Notes: generated from the letters alone by a model not told the origin. DNA of 64,000 nucleotides from Albidovulum sp. (GCA_020637635.1 JACKKB010000003.1:492987-556986); one strand, 5' to 3'. Shown: positions 43,531-53,779, counted from the stretch's first letter. Numbers and translations are program-made.

Positions 43531-43772
43531 TCGTTCGGGATTTGGTCTCAGCCCGCCGAAGGCAGCAGTCGCCAGGGGTTGAGAGTGGCGCCCCTTTCAA
43601 GCTCGGCATCGGCCGTGCGGCGTACGCGTGAGGTCAGAATTCGAGAGTGCGAAGTGTCGAAGGCGGTGCAGATCTTTTCACCCCAGCCTCATGACGACGA
43701 TTGCGCCCAGATGCCTTCCGATGCCGCGGCCGGCGCGTCGGGTCCGTTCCGGACAAACTCGGATTGCGGATC

Positions 43773-43916
43773 AATAAAACAAAGGGTCCCGGACACCCGA
43801 CCGGGACCCTTTGCCACCCCACGTGCTCCCTTCGCACCACACGTGACTTTCAAAAGGTCTCGGCCGTACTGGCCTGTTGAATGGACCATAGATGATGACG
43901 GCCGGGGAAATCAAGC
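43773..43916 (-). ncRNA. Probable independent small RNA of about 145 nt
   Basis: A minus-strand unit has its own sigma70-like promoter and a strong terminator, with no coding frame of note. The predicted RNA forms stem 1 (CGGCCGT 43904-43898 with ACGGCCG 43867-43861), a hairpin between two CACGTG copies (43845-43840 and 43825-43820), and a perfect 12-bp terminator stem (43781-43792 with 43801-43812) followed by GTTTTATT. It begins just after the terminator of the DUF2853 gene. Size would suit a 6S-like RNA, but I cannot establish identity. It is not SRP RNA, RNase P RNA or tmRNA by motif. Confidence 0.6.
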
Positions 43917-43922
43917 ACGAGG

Positions 43923-43950
43923 ATCATAAGATTTTCAACAAAGTCAACAA
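43923..43950 (-). promoter_or_regulatory. Promoter of the candidate small RNA
   Basis: On the minus strand, TTGTTG (43950-43945) and TATGAT (43928-43923) are 16 bases apart, in an AT-rich pocket unusual for this genome. An overlapping TTGACT is an alternative -35 with shorter spacing. Confidence 0.55.
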
Positions 43951-43966
43951 GTTAACGGATCATGAA

Positions 43967-43994
43967 ACAAGAAGGCCGCCCGAAACGGACGGCC
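43967..43994 (-). terminator. Terminator after the DUF2853 gene
   Basis: GGCCGTCCG pairs with CGGGCGGCC (one G-T) around a TTT loop on the minus strand, followed by TTCTTGTTT. It ends 24 bp after the DUF2853 stop. Confidence 0.75.
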
Positions 43995-44017
43995 CGCTTC
44001 GCGACAGGAGTCCTGCC

Positions 44018-44359
44018 TTACCTGTAGACGGCTTCCTTGCCGAAATGCTTGGTCAGCATGTAATAGACCACGGCGCGATACTTGTTGCGCTCCGAGCGGC
44101 CGTAGGTCTCGATCGCCGAATTGATCGCCGCCATGAGTTCAGGGCCGTCCTTCAGGCCGAGCTTCTTGATGAGAAAGTTGTTCTTCACGGTCTCGAGTTC
44201 GCTCACCTGCCCGGCGGCGACGGTCGAGGCGTCGGCATCGTAGATCGAGGGGCCGCAGCCAATGGTCACCTTCGTGAGCAGCGCCATATCGGGCGTCATC
44301 TTGCACTTTGTCTTCAGATCGTCCGCGTATTTGGCGATCAGTTCATCGCGTTTGCCCAT
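44018..44359 (-). CDS. DUF2853 family protein
   Basis: The small soluble helical protein of 113 residues begins MGKRDELIAKYA. It has a central LTKVTIGCGPSIYDADAS and a C-terminal YRAVVYYMLTKHFGK typical of DUF2853. Function is unknown. The ATG at 44359 is preceded by AGGAACGAG; a GTG 12 bp upstream overlaps that site. Flanked by its own terminator. Confidence 0.88.
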   Translation of the reverse strand: MGKRDELIAKYADDLKTKCKMTPDMALLTKVTIGCGPSIYDADASTVAAGQVSELETVKNNFLIKKLGLKDGPELMAAINSAIETYGRSERNKYRAVVYYMLTKHFGKEAVYR

Positions 44360-44577
44360 CTCGTTCCTCACCTTGTCTGTTACTGCCGTTTTGGCGCGCG
44401 AAGGTTAGGCCGAAACGCCGCGCATCTCCAAGGGGAAACTGGCCGCATTTTGCCCATGTCGGCGCCGGCAGGCCGATGCAGACCCCTTGAACGGGATCCT
44501 GTCGCGAAGCGCTGCGCGCTGCCTTGCGCCAAAGTGCCCTAGTCGGGACCCGGTCAGATCGAACCGGGCTGCCCGCC

Positions 44578-45972
<1,395 letters not shown>

Positions 45973-46183
45973 ATCACTTCTCCGTTTGAACGGCCTGCGC
46001 CTATCATTTCCGGCCCCCGTGAACAACATGAAACACCACGGCCCACACGGCAAAGCGCGGCCCGCCGGAGGGGCCGCAGCGCGATTTTCGCCGCGATGAT
46101 ACCCCGCCATGGCGCAATGCAGACCAACTCGACTAGTGACAGTCGGGGGGGCAGACCTTACCTCTGAAGAAAAGGAGGGCACC

Positions 46184-46852
46184 ATGCTGCATACACTCGC
46201 CGTAAAGTCGATCGAGCCCGTCACCCATAACGTCTACCGGCTGCGTTTCGACAAGCCGGAAGGCTTCTCCTTCAAACCGGCGCAGGCAACCCTGCTGCGG
46301 CTCGACCGTGACGGCTGGCGCGACAACAAGCATCCCTTCACCATGACCAGCCTGCCTGACGATCCCTGTCTGGAATTCACCATCAAGAGCTATCCCGAAC
46401 GTCATGGCCTGACCGAACAGATCGCCAGGCTGGCACCGGGCGACCGGGTGATCATCGGCAACGCCTGGGGCGCGATCACCGACAGCGGGCCCGGCGTCTT
46501 CATCGCTGGCGGTGCCGGCGTCACGCCGTTCATCGCCATCCTGCGCGACCGCGAGCGGCGGGGCGCGCTTGCCGGTTGCCGGCTGATCTTTTCCAACCCG
46601 CGCGAGGAAGACATCATCCTGCGCGATGAATGGGAAGCGATGAAGGGGCTCGACACCGTGTTCACGCTGACCGCGGAAGACAACGGAAAGCTGCCCAACC
46701 GCATGATCGACGCGGCCTTTCTGGAAGAGACGCTGGAGAATTTCGACGACCGCTTCTATGTCTGCGGCCCGCCGAAGATGGTCGAGGCGATCTCGAATAT
46801 CCTGATGGAGCACGGGGTGCCCGAAGACCGGATCACGGTCGAAGCGGCGTGA
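46184..46852 (+). CDS. Flavodoxin/ferredoxin reductase-like oxidoreductase
   Basis: The 222-residue FNR-family protein has FAD-binding HPFTMTS near residue 50, a pyridine-nucleotide loop GGAGVTPFIA near residue 108, and a C-terminal YVCGPPKMV. It is the size of a minimal ferredoxin reductase. A strong AAAAGGAGG precedes the ATG at 46184. It could donate electrons to a ferredoxin such as the MocE-type protein 24 kb away, but nothing here shows that. It diverges from ahcY across a gap with a GCGGCCC/GGGCCGC hairpin (46057-46077). Confidence 0.85.
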   Translation: MLHTLAVKSIEPVTHNVYRLRFDKPEGFSFKPAQATLLRLDRDGWRDNKHPFTMTSLPDDPCLEFTIKSYPERHGLTEQIARLAPGDRVIIGNAWGAITDSGPGVFIAGGAGVTPFIAILRDRERRGALAGCRLIFSNPREEDIILRDEWEAMKGLDTVFTLTAEDNGKLPNRMIDAAFLEETLENFDDRFYVCGPPKMVEAISNILMEHGVPEDRITVEAA

Positions 46853-46887
46853 AGCGGAGAGCGGCACCTGCAAGCGGACGAAGCGAC

Positions 46888-47490
46888 ATGAAGACGCCGC
46901 GCGCGTGGCAAAGGATGCTCTCGGGTCGCAGGCTCGACCTCCTCGATCCGACACCCGTGGATGTCGAGATCGCCGACATTGCCCACGGTCTCGCGTTCGT
47001 GGCGCGCTGGAACGGCCAGACGGCCGGCGAATGGCCCTATTCGGTGGCCGAACATTCCTTGCTGGTCGAGACGATCTTCGCGCGCTGGAATCCGCGGGCT
47101 GACGCAAGATGGCGTCTCGCGGCGCTTCTGCACGACGCCCCCGAATACGTGATCGGCGACATGATCAGCCCGGTCAAGGCGGCGGTGGGTCCTGGGTATG
47201 CGGCACTCGACGAGCGGCTGACGGCAGCGATCCATATCCGTTTCGGGCTTCCTGCGGTGCTTCCGGCGACGATCAAGCGGGAGATCAAGCGCGCCGACCG
47301 GCTCTCGGCCTGGCTCGAGGCGGTGCAGATCGCGGGCTTCACGCGGAGCGAGGCCGACCGGCTCTTCGGTGCCGCGGGGAACCATGACATGCGCGGTCTG
47401 ACCATCGCGCTTCGCCCGCCGGTCGAGGTGCGTCGCGACTACGTCGCGCGTCACGACGAACTTTCCGCAAGGATGGTCGCCGAACTTTAG
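46888..47490 (+). CDS. HD-domain hydrolase, YfbR-like
   Basis: The 200-residue HD-superfamily metal hydrolase has ligands in VAEHSLLVE, the HD pair in ALLHDAPEYVIGD, and a late Asp in KRADRLSAW. This matches YfbR-type 5'-deoxynucleotidases. The ATG at 46888 lacks a good ribosome-binding site; a GTG at 46849, overlapping the previous stop, would add 13 residues. It is probably co-transcribed with the reductase gene. Confidence 0.85.
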   Translation: MKTPRAWQRMLSGRRLDLLDPTPVDVEIADIAHGLAFVARWNGQTAGEWPYSVAEHSLLVETIFARWNPRADARWRLAALLHDAPEYVIGDMISPVKAAVGPGYAALDERLTAAIHIRFGLPAVLPATIKREIKRADRLSAWLEAVQIAGFTRSEADRLFGAAGNHDMRGLTIALRPPVEVRRDYVARHDELSARMVAEL

Positions 47491-47491
47491 C

Positions 47492-48382
47492 TCAGCCCCG
47501 GCTCCAGTCGCTTTTCGGCACCCCGGCGATCATCGTGCGCAGCATCATGTAACTGCGATAGCCGCGGATGAGGGTGAGGCAGGCAAGGGCCTTCAGGCGC
47601 TGACCGGGACCGTCAAGACGCGGCGAGGTGGCGATGGTCCGCAGCTCCGCCACCGGCGATCCGAGCATGGCGACGGCACGCAGCACCCATTTCGCCTTGC
47701 CCGCGATCCCGTTCGCCTTTTCGGAATAGTCGTGGGCGATGTGCCGGTCCCACTTGCCCGTCAGCTCCGAAAACGCGTTGCGCGCCGGGTGGTAGACGAT
47801 CATCGCCGGCACGTAGGTCGTGACATAGCCGAGCTTGCGCGCCCGCATTCCCCAGTCGCGGTCCTCGGCAACGCCGATGCCTGCGAAGGGGCCCACATCG
47901 CGCTGCACCTCGGCCCGGACGGCAAGGTTGCCGGTGCCGGAATACCCTTCGGCGATATGCATCTCGTTGCGGAACGAATAGATCGCCTCATAGGGTTCGT
48001 GAAACCGCGGATGCGCCGGGTCGAGATAGCCGAGCCGGACGTCGCCGCCGATGATCGGCCGGTCCTTGGCGCCGAACGCCGCCTCGATCGCCGCGAGCCA
48101 ACCGGAATCGGCATGACAGTCGGCGTCGATGAAGGCGAGGATATCGCCCTGCGCGGCCTCGATCCCGCGGTTGCGCGCGGGGCCGGGCCCCGGTGTCTTC
48201 TCGGACAGAAGCATCACGCCCGGAAAGTCGCGGACGACCTCTTCCGGCAGCCGGCGCGACCCGTTGTCGACGACGATGATCTCGCACCGGCCGGTCCGGC
48301 CCGTCTGGGCGGTCAGCCGCTCGAGGCAGGTGCGCAGGTGCGCCTCCTGGTTGAAATGCGGAACGATCACGGAAATCAGCAT
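47492..48382 (-). CDS. Family 2 glycosyltransferase
   Basis: This 296-residue GT-A fold enzyme starts with SVIVPHFNQ, has VVDNGSR, the metal-binding FIDADCH near residue 95, and VAEDRDWGMRAR for acceptor or catalytic residues. There are no clear membrane helices except a weak C-terminal hydrophobic stretch. It lies 8 bp after the asparagine-synthase gene and converges with the HD hydrolase. It probably builds an extracellular or cell-envelope glycan; the sugar is unknown. Confidence 0.88.
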   Translation of the reverse strand: MLISVIVPHFNQEAHLRTCLERLTAQTGRTGRCEIIVVDNGSRRLPEEVVRDFPGVMLLSEKTPGPGPARNRGIEAAQGDILAFIDADCHADSGWLAAIEAAFGAKDRPIIGGDVRLGYLDPAHPRFHEPYEAIYSFRNEMHIAEGYSGTGNLAVRAEVQRDVGPFAGIGVAEDRDWGMRARKLGYVTTYVPAMIVYHPARNAFSELTGKWDRHIAHDYSEKANGIAGKAKWVLRAVAMLGSPVAELRTIATSPRLDGPGQRLKALACLTLIRGYRSYMMLRTMIAGVPKSDWSRG

Positions 48383-48390
48383 GATGCGCC

Positions 48391-50262
48391 TCAGAAGAAC
48401 TCGCGAAGGAACATTTCCATGGCATAGAGCGCCCAGAGCGTCTTTGCATGGTCCTTCTGACCGGACGCATGTTCGTCACTGATCCGCCGGATCTCGCCCG
48501 CGTCGAGGTAATCACGCGAGACCGCCCCCGACCCGAGCAGCAGTTCGTTGAAGGGCTGGCGCAGGTCGCCCTTGAACCAGGCACCGACGGGCAGACGGAA
48601 GCCGTTCTTGGGCCTGCGGATCACCTCGTCGGGGATCCGCGGCCGAAGTGCTTCGCGCACGATGCGCTTGGTCGTCCTGCCTCTGATCCGCCACTCATCC
48701 GGCAGTCGCGACGCGAATTCGGCGAGCCGCACATCCATGAAGGGCGCGCGGCCCTCGATCGAGGCGGCCATCGTCATCACATCCATCCGCTCGAGCAGGT
48801 TGTCCGGCAGCCAGGAGGTCTGGTCGAACTGCAGCACGCGCCGCAGCGGAGAGGCGCTGCGCGGTGCGTTGAACGGGATCGGCGACGGCATCCGCTCCGG
48901 CACGGCGGCCGACCAGAGCCGGGCGCGCTCGGCAGGCGTGATGGCACCGAACCAGCGCACCATCCGGTCCTCGAACCGGCGTTCGCGCATGGCGCGGGCC
49001 GAAATCGTCAGCCGGCGCGTCGTCCCGGGCAGAACCGATGTCGCGGCAAGCAGCCCCCGCGCCGCGACCGACAAGAGCCCGGAGGGCGCGAAGCGGCCGA
49101 GATGCGCCTCGGCCAAGTGCTTCGGATAGCCCGCGAAAAGCTCGTCGGAGCCTTCGCCGGACAGAACTACCTTCACATGCCGCGCGGCCTCCTTCGACAT
49201 CATGTAGATCGGCAGGTCGGCGGGCTCCGCCATCGGGGCGCCGCGGTGCTGCGAGAGCATCGGCATGAGCTCGAGCAGCGTCGAAGTGTCGAGCACGACC
49301 GGCGTATGGATCGTGCCGACGATCCGTGCGGTCTCGGCGGCGGCGTCAAGCTCGGTCGCGGCATCGTTGCGGAACCCGACCGAGAAAGTTCGGATCTCCG
49401 GCGCGCCGAGATGGGCGAGCGTGGCCACGATCGAGGTGGAATCGAGCCCGCTCGACAGAAATGCGCCGAGCGGCACGTCGGCGCGCAGCCGCAGCCGCAC
49501 CGATTCGTCGAAGACCTCGAGGAATTCGCCGATCGGGTCGCTCGGTGCCGGACCGCGCCGCGCACCGTCCTCCTCCGGCGGCAGCCAGTAGCGGCTTTCC
49601 GTCCAGTTGCCGTCCCTCCAATGGATGAACCCGCCCGGCACGAGCTTGCGAATGCCGCGAAAGAACGTGTTGGGGCCCGGCACGTAGCGCCAGCAGAGAT
49701 AGTCGTGAAGCGAAGCGATATCGAGTTCGGCTCGCACCGCCGGATGGACAAGAAGCGCGCCGATCTCCGATCCGAAGACCAGACCGCGCCCCGTAGGCGA
49801 GGGCGTCTCGGCATAATAGATCGGCTTCTTGCCGAACGGGTCGCGTGCCAGCACGACCGAACGGTCCGCACTGTCGTAAAGCGCGAAGGCGAACATGCCG
49901 CGAAACCGGTTGAGGCTCTCCTTGCCCCAGATGCGCCAGGCCTCGAGGATCACCTCGGTATCGGAATGGGTGCGGAAGACCGCCCCCTTCGCCCGCAGTT
50001 CCTCCTGCAGTTCGATGTAATTGTAGATCTCGCCGTTGAAGACGATGGTGAAGCGGCCGTCATGGCTTGCCATCGGCTGCCCGCCGCCGCCAAGGTCGAT
50101 GATCGAGAGCCGACGGTGCCCGAGCGCCGCGACCGCGCCTCCGCTCAGCGGCAGCACGATCTGACCCTCGCCGTCGGGACCGCGATGGCTGATCCGGTCG
50201 GTCATCGCGGCCAGAACGGGCTGATTCAGAGCCTCACCGATCCATCCCGCAATGCCACACAC
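48391..50262 (-). CDS. asnB: Asparagine synthase (glutamine-hydrolysing) family
   Basis: The 623-residue AsnB-type amidotransferase has the nucleophile Cys2 (MCGIAGW), HRGPDGEG and FNGEIYN in the glutaminase domain (1-200), and the ATP-pyrophosphatase loop FLSSGLDSTS near residue 270 in the synthetase domain. Paired with a glycosyltransferase, it more likely amidates an envelope-glycan precursor, as in exopolysaccharide clusters, than serving free asparagine supply (inference). Confidence 0.9.
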   Translation of the reverse strand: MCGIAGWIGEALNQPVLAAMTDRISHRGPDGEGQIVLPLSGGAVAALGHRRLSIIDLGGGGQPMASHDGRFTIVFNGEIYNYIELQEELRAKGAVFRTHSDTEVILEAWRIWGKESLNRFRGMFAFALYDSADRSVVLARDPFGKKPIYYAETPSPTGRGLVFGSEIGALLVHPAVRAELDIASLHDYLCWRYVPGPNTFFRGIRKLVPGGFIHWRDGNWTESRYWLPPEEDGARRGPAPSDPIGEFLEVFDESVRLRLRADVPLGAFLSSGLDSTSIVATLAHLGAPEIRTFSVGFRNDAATELDAAAETARIVGTIHTPVVLDTSTLLELMPMLSQHRGAPMAEPADLPIYMMSKEAARHVKVVLSGEGSDELFAGYPKHLAEAHLGRFAPSGLLSVAARGLLAATSVLPGTTRRLTISARAMRERRFEDRMVRWFGAITPAERARLWSAAVPERMPSPIPFNAPRSASPLRRVLQFDQTSWLPDNLLERMDVMTMAASIEGRAPFMDVRLAEFASRLPDEWRIRGRTTKRIVREALRPRIPDEVIRRPKNGFRLPVGAWFKGDLRQPFNELLLGSGAVSRDYLDAGEIRRISDEHASGQKDHAKTLWALYAMEMFLREFF

Positions 50263-51332
50263 CGTCCGAACTCCCGCTTCGCGATTGTGCCGATGTATCG
50301 CGAAGGCAGGCCTCAGCCAACACTCAACTGGCTATCGCGCGGCTGCAACATGACCTGTCCCTCGGACCGGCCACAATGAACGGAACGGTGCAGGGATTGT
50401 CGGACCGGGGGCGCCAATGCGCCCTGCGGTCGGACGAGACCGACCATCCGGTCGCCGGCGGCATCGCGCACCCCTTTCGGCAGCCCGACCCGGTTCAGAT
50501 GCGCGATGAAGGCCCGCGGGTCGAGCTCCTCGACATCCGCCAACCGCGTCACGTCCCGGCTGCCGTTCGCAACGGGGATCGCGGCAACGACCGCAGGCAC
50601 GCCGGCGGTGCGGGAAATGCCCTGGCCGCCGTCCTCACCGCAGGCTCGCATGTGGTCGGCGACCTTGCAGATGAAGATCTCGGCCGGCGTGCCGCCCTTC
50701 GTCCCATTCTTGGCATAGCCGATGCGGGTCTTGCTGGTGTAGCCCGGGGCGAGCGGGGCCGGATCCGGCAGCACTGCCTTTGCCACCCTGGGCGGAACCG
50801 TCTGCTGCCCCCCGGCGGCAATGACGGGCTACTCGGACCGAAGTCGAAGGGTCCTCAGAGCGGTGAAGGGATTGATCTCGTGATCGCCGAAGCCCATCCG
50901 GAACCGCCCGTCGGCAACCGCGCCGCGAGTTCGTCGACCGGATAGCCCTCGCCGGTGAAACGGATGCCGTCTCCGGGACCAGCCCATTGCACCTGTCCAA
51001 GAAGCCGCGCGGATTCTGCCTCGATCCGGCCTCGCTGCCGGTCGAAGGGGGCGAAATCCCGGTTCTCGCGCCGCGGCGCAGTCCGAACAGCGAGGACGAG
51101 GTCGTGCCGTCCATCTGGCCCCGCATCAGGTCGGATGCCGACGAGGTCGCGATGCATCTGAGCGCCCGGAAAGCCCTGGCCCCCGAGCCGGCGCGGAGGC
51201 GGTCGATCACCTCCATGGCGCGGGGCAGCTTCGCCCGGTCGGTCAGGTGGAAGGGTGTCTGAACAATCCAGGCCCCCACCGGCCGAAGGAGGGGCCGCAA
51301 CAGGGGCACCGTCCCCGCGCAGGCAGACCTGC
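50263..51332. other. About 1.07 kb with no identifiable gene
   Basis: No frame here gives a recognisable protein. Several minus-strand stretches look coding-like but change frame and meet stops, for example GYTSKTRIGYAKNGTKGG followed by KVADHMRACGEDGG (about 50630-50745), and GEGYPVDELAARLP (about 50910-50950). A degenerate gene is the best guess. No repeats or terminators stand out. Confidence 0.5.
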
Positions 51333-52037
51333 TCAGATCATCCGGATGGCATCCTTGTCGACCGACAGCATGTAGCCGCGCCGGGCGATGTTCTTGACCA
51401 GAAGCTCGGCCACCATCTGATTGCCGAGCGCGTCGCGCAGACGCTTGATCCGCATCGCGCCCGCGGCCTCGTCGCAATCGGCGGCGTTCTTGCCCGAGAT
51501 GACCGATTCGATCTCGGCGCCCGACATCACGTCGTCGTCCATCCGCGCCTCGGCCAGAACCGACAGCGTCTCGATCGCGGCGGGCGTCAGCGTGAACGCC
51601 ATGTCGTTCAGCACCACGGCATTCTCGGCGCGGCTGATGAGCAGCGAAGAAACCTGGATCCCCTGCTTGCGGATCTCGTTCATGCGCCGGTTCAGCGCCA
51701 CGATCATCACCAGGAAGACAAGTGCCGCGACAAGCAGCGCGGTCGCAAAAACGATGAGCACGAAGATGATCGCGCGGTAGCTGACGAGGACCTCGGAAAA
51801 GGCGGTGCCAGACTGCGCGAGGATCTCCAGCAGCTTGATCTGGTCGCCGGTCGTCAGCGCGTCGTTCTCGGCAAAGATCCTCTCGACCCGCGTGTTGAAC
51901 GCGTTGGCGTCCGGCAGCGAGATGAACAGCAACAGCGCCGCGAGCGCAAGAATCACGACGATCGCCGCAATTCCCCAGACCACGACCCTGTTGCCGGACC
52001 GCAAGGCCGCGGACGCGGAAGCGCTGGTTTCTGCCAC
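51333..52037 (-). CDS. Membrane protein with C-terminal winged-helix (OmpR/ToxR-like) domain
   Basis: The 234-residue product has two membrane helices (about 17-41 and 88-114) flanking a 45-residue periplasmic loop, leaving the C-terminus in the cytoplasm. The last 90 residues read like a trans_reg_C winged helix: FTLTPAAIETLSVLAE, then RIKRLRDALG, then VKNIARRGYML, matching the LxxLR...GxGY pattern of OmpR-type domains. ToxR/CadC have the domain N-terminal; here the order is reversed. Possibly a one-component membrane-bound regulator; the call is from pattern only. Confidence 0.7.
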   Translation of the reverse strand: MAETSASASAALRSGNRVVVWGIAAIVVILALAALLLFISLPDANAFNTRVERIFAENDALTTGDQIKLLEILAQSGTAFSEVLVSYRAIIFVLIVFATALLVAALVFLVMIVALNRRMNEIRKQGIQVSSLLISRAENAVVLNDMAFTLTPAAIETLSVLAEARMDDDVMSGAEIESVISGKNAADCDEAAGAMRIKRLRDALGNQMVAELLVKNIARRGYMLSVDKDAIRMI

Positions 52038-52054
52038 CTTGGTCCCCGGTTACC

Positions 52055-52330
52055 CTAGTTGGACGGTGCCTCATTGCCCGCGCCGAGGATGGACACAATC
52101 CGCAGAAGCGTCCAGCCCCGTTCGGCGAGGATCGGCTGAAGTGCGCGCGCCGCCGCCTCCTTGGACTGGCAGGCCTTCGCCGGTAACTCTGCCGAGGCGA
52201 ATTCGAGCTTGAGCGGATCCCCGTGCTTTGCCTTGTATTGCACGACGCAGGATGCGGCCTGGACCGGCGCAGCGGCAAGCATGGCCAGGACAAGTGCGGC
52301 GAGGAAGGTGTGGGACATGCGTTTCATCAT
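52055..52330 (-). CDS. Small exported protein, function unknown
   Basis: The 91-residue product has a signal peptide (hydrophobic residues 7-22, likely cleavage after VQAA or AQA) and a short mature domain with two cysteines (SCVVQY, KACQS) that could form a disulfide. I do not recognise the family. The gene is 17 bp upstream of the winged-helix membrane-protein gene in the same direction and may be its operon partner. Start uncertain between Met1, Met2 and Met5. Confidence 0.65.
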   Translation of the reverse strand: MMKRMSHTFLAALVLAMLAAAPVQAASCVVQYKAKHGDPLKLEFASAELPAKACQSKEAAARALQPILAERGWTLLRIVSILGAGNEAPSN

Positions 52331-52507
52331 GGCGCGACCCTGAGCGCTCGCCCGCCGTGATGCAATAACATAGACGCCACCGAGGGCGGTTATCGGCTAT
52401 CGGCGCGCCGTTATTGCGTGGCCGAAAGGTTCGGTCGCAAGTTGGGTGCATCGAACGACTGCAGGGCCGTTCTGCCGCCCTGCAAATCAGACCTTGAGGA
52501 GACCGTC

Positions 52508-52936
52508 ATGAAACATCGGATCGTCACCATCATCGCTGCTGCCGCGCTCGCGATCACCTCGATGACCGCAACGACCACGCCGGCCTTTGCCCGCAGCAAC
52601 GAAGATCAGACCCTGCAATGGGTCCTCGGCCTGTTGGCGCTGGGCGTTATCCTGAACGACATCGGCGACAAGGATAAGGCGAAAGGTCACCGTGACTGGC
52701 GCGACCGCGGCTGGAACCGGATGCGCGCCGTTCCCGAGGCCTGCGTCTATCCGCTGCGCAGCAATGACGGATCGCGCAACGTCGTCTCGTCGCGCTGCCT
52801 GCGCGACTTCGGCGTCACCGCGGCGCTGCCGCAGACCTGTGCATTCAACGTGAGCACCCGCTGGGGCAACCAGAAGGTCTACGGCGCACGGTGCCTGAGG
52901 AACCGGGGTTACCGCTTCGTCTCGCTCCGGCGCTGA
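52508..52936 (+). CDS. Exported protein with paired cysteine motifs
   Basis: The 142-residue product has a signal peptide (residues 5-28, cleaving near AFA-R). A short hydrophobic segment (QWVLGLLALGVILND) follows, then a basic C-terminal half with two similar units, EACVYPLRS-SRCLRDFG and QTCAFNVST-ARCLRNRG. The duplication suggests two disulfide-linked hairpins. I do not recognise a characterised family. The ATG at 52508 follows TTGAGGAG. Confidence 0.75.
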   Translation: MKHRIVTIIAAAALAITSMTATTTPAFARSNEDQTLQWVLGLLALGVILNDIGDKDKAKGHRDWRDRGWNRMRAVPEACVYPLRSNDGSRNVVSSRCLRDFGVTAALPQTCAFNVSTRWGNQKVYGARCLRNRGYRFVSLRR

Positions 52937-53054
52937 ACGGGCGGTCGAGCAGCGGCGCGGGCACTCCTTGTCCTCCTGCGCCGGAACTGGGTGGATGCAA
53001 CCGCATCCACCCTTTTTCATTGCGCCGAGAGCCGAAAACAGCATGCTCCCGCCC

Positions 53055-53693
53055 ATGACGGACAGACCGAACGACAGCTTCGAGACCGCGGCGCGGGCGC
53101 GCGGATATCGCTGCGTCGCCGGCGTGGATGAGGTTGGCCGCGGTCCGCTCTGCGGCCCGGTCGTCGCCGCCGCCGTCCACGTTCCCGATCTCGGATCGCT
53201 TCCGGCCGGCGTGAACGATTCCAAGAAGCTCCGCCCCGACGCGCGCCAGGCGCTCTGCGCCCAGATCAGGCGTATCGCCGTCGTGGGCATTGGTGAGGCA
53301 TCGGTCGAGGAAATCGACGGCATCAACATCCTTGCCGCCAGCCAGCTCGCCATGTCGCGCGCGGTGGCGGCGCTGCCGCTGGTGCCCGATCATCTGCTCA
53401 TAGACGGCAACCGGCTGCCGGCCGATCTCGCCGACCGCGCCGAGGCCGTGGTGAAGGGCGATGAGCGATCGCTCTCGATCGCCGCCGCCTCGATCGTCGC
53501 CAAGGTGTGGCGCGATCGCATCATGGTGGATTTGGCGCAACAATATCCCGGCTACGGCTGGGAACGAAACGCCGGCTACCCGACGAAAGATCACCTTGCC
53601 GCGCTCCAAAATCTCGGCGTGACCCCACACCATAGGCGCTCGTTCCGGCCTGTCCACCATATCTTGTATCAAGCCGAAATCGTAAATCCTTGA
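53055..53693 (+). CDS. rnhB: Ribonuclease HII
   Basis: RNase HII removes ribonucleotides and RNA primers from RNA-DNA hybrids. The 212-residue product has the D-E-D-D metal site: GVDEVGRGPLCGP (Asp, Glu), LLIDGN (Asp) and an Asp in WRDRIMVD, with IAAASIVAK. The ATG at 53055 gives the usual length; one at 53043 is possible. It directly precedes ccrM, as in Caulobacter. Confidence 0.95.
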   Translation: MTDRPNDSFETAARARGYRCVAGVDEVGRGPLCGPVVAAAVHVPDLGSLPAGVNDSKKLRPDARQALCAQIRRIAVVGIGEASVEEIDGINILAASQLAMSRAVAALPLVPDHLLIDGNRLPADLADRAEAVVKGDERSLSIAAASIVAKVWRDRIMVDLAQQYPGYGWERNAGYPTKDHLAALQNLGVTPHHRRSFRPVHHILYQAEIVNP

Positions 53694-53730
53694 TTCAAAA
53701 AAGAATTTGACGGCGAATCGCCGCTGACTC
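53693..53730 (+). promoter_or_regulatory. Cluster of three GANTC sites upstream of ccrM
   Basis: GATTC (53693-53697), GAATC (53715-53719) and GACTC (53726-53730) lie within 38 bp, 50-87 bp before the ccrM start. GANTC is the site methylated by CcrM itself. In Caulobacter, GANTC sites in the ccrM leader make transcription sensitive to methylation state; the same feedback is likely here. Confidence 0.65.
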
Positions 53731-53779
53731 ATGTTTGGGGCAACAAGATGCGGCACCAGATGCCGTGCACGAGGCAGCG

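Noticed and set aside
43531..43772. Search for a transposase or integrase remnant next to the quinone-reductase pseudogene
   Set aside because: No frame gives recognisable transposase motifs, and no terminal inverted repeats or target duplications are visible.
45973..46183. Possible SAH riboswitch upstream of ahcY
   Set aside because: The conserved SAH-riboswitch sequence blocks were not found; only a GC-rich hairpin and plain leader are present.
46184..46852. Reductase at 46.2 kb as the missing MocF
   Set aside because: It is an FNR-type protein but lies 24 kb from mocDE beside unrelated genes; nothing ties it to the oxygenase.
52358..52371. TGATGCAATAACAT, also found upstream of the LacI gene (23079-23092)
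   Set aside because: A 14-base coincidence is expected several times in 64 kb, and only the copy at the LacI gene is part of a palindrome.
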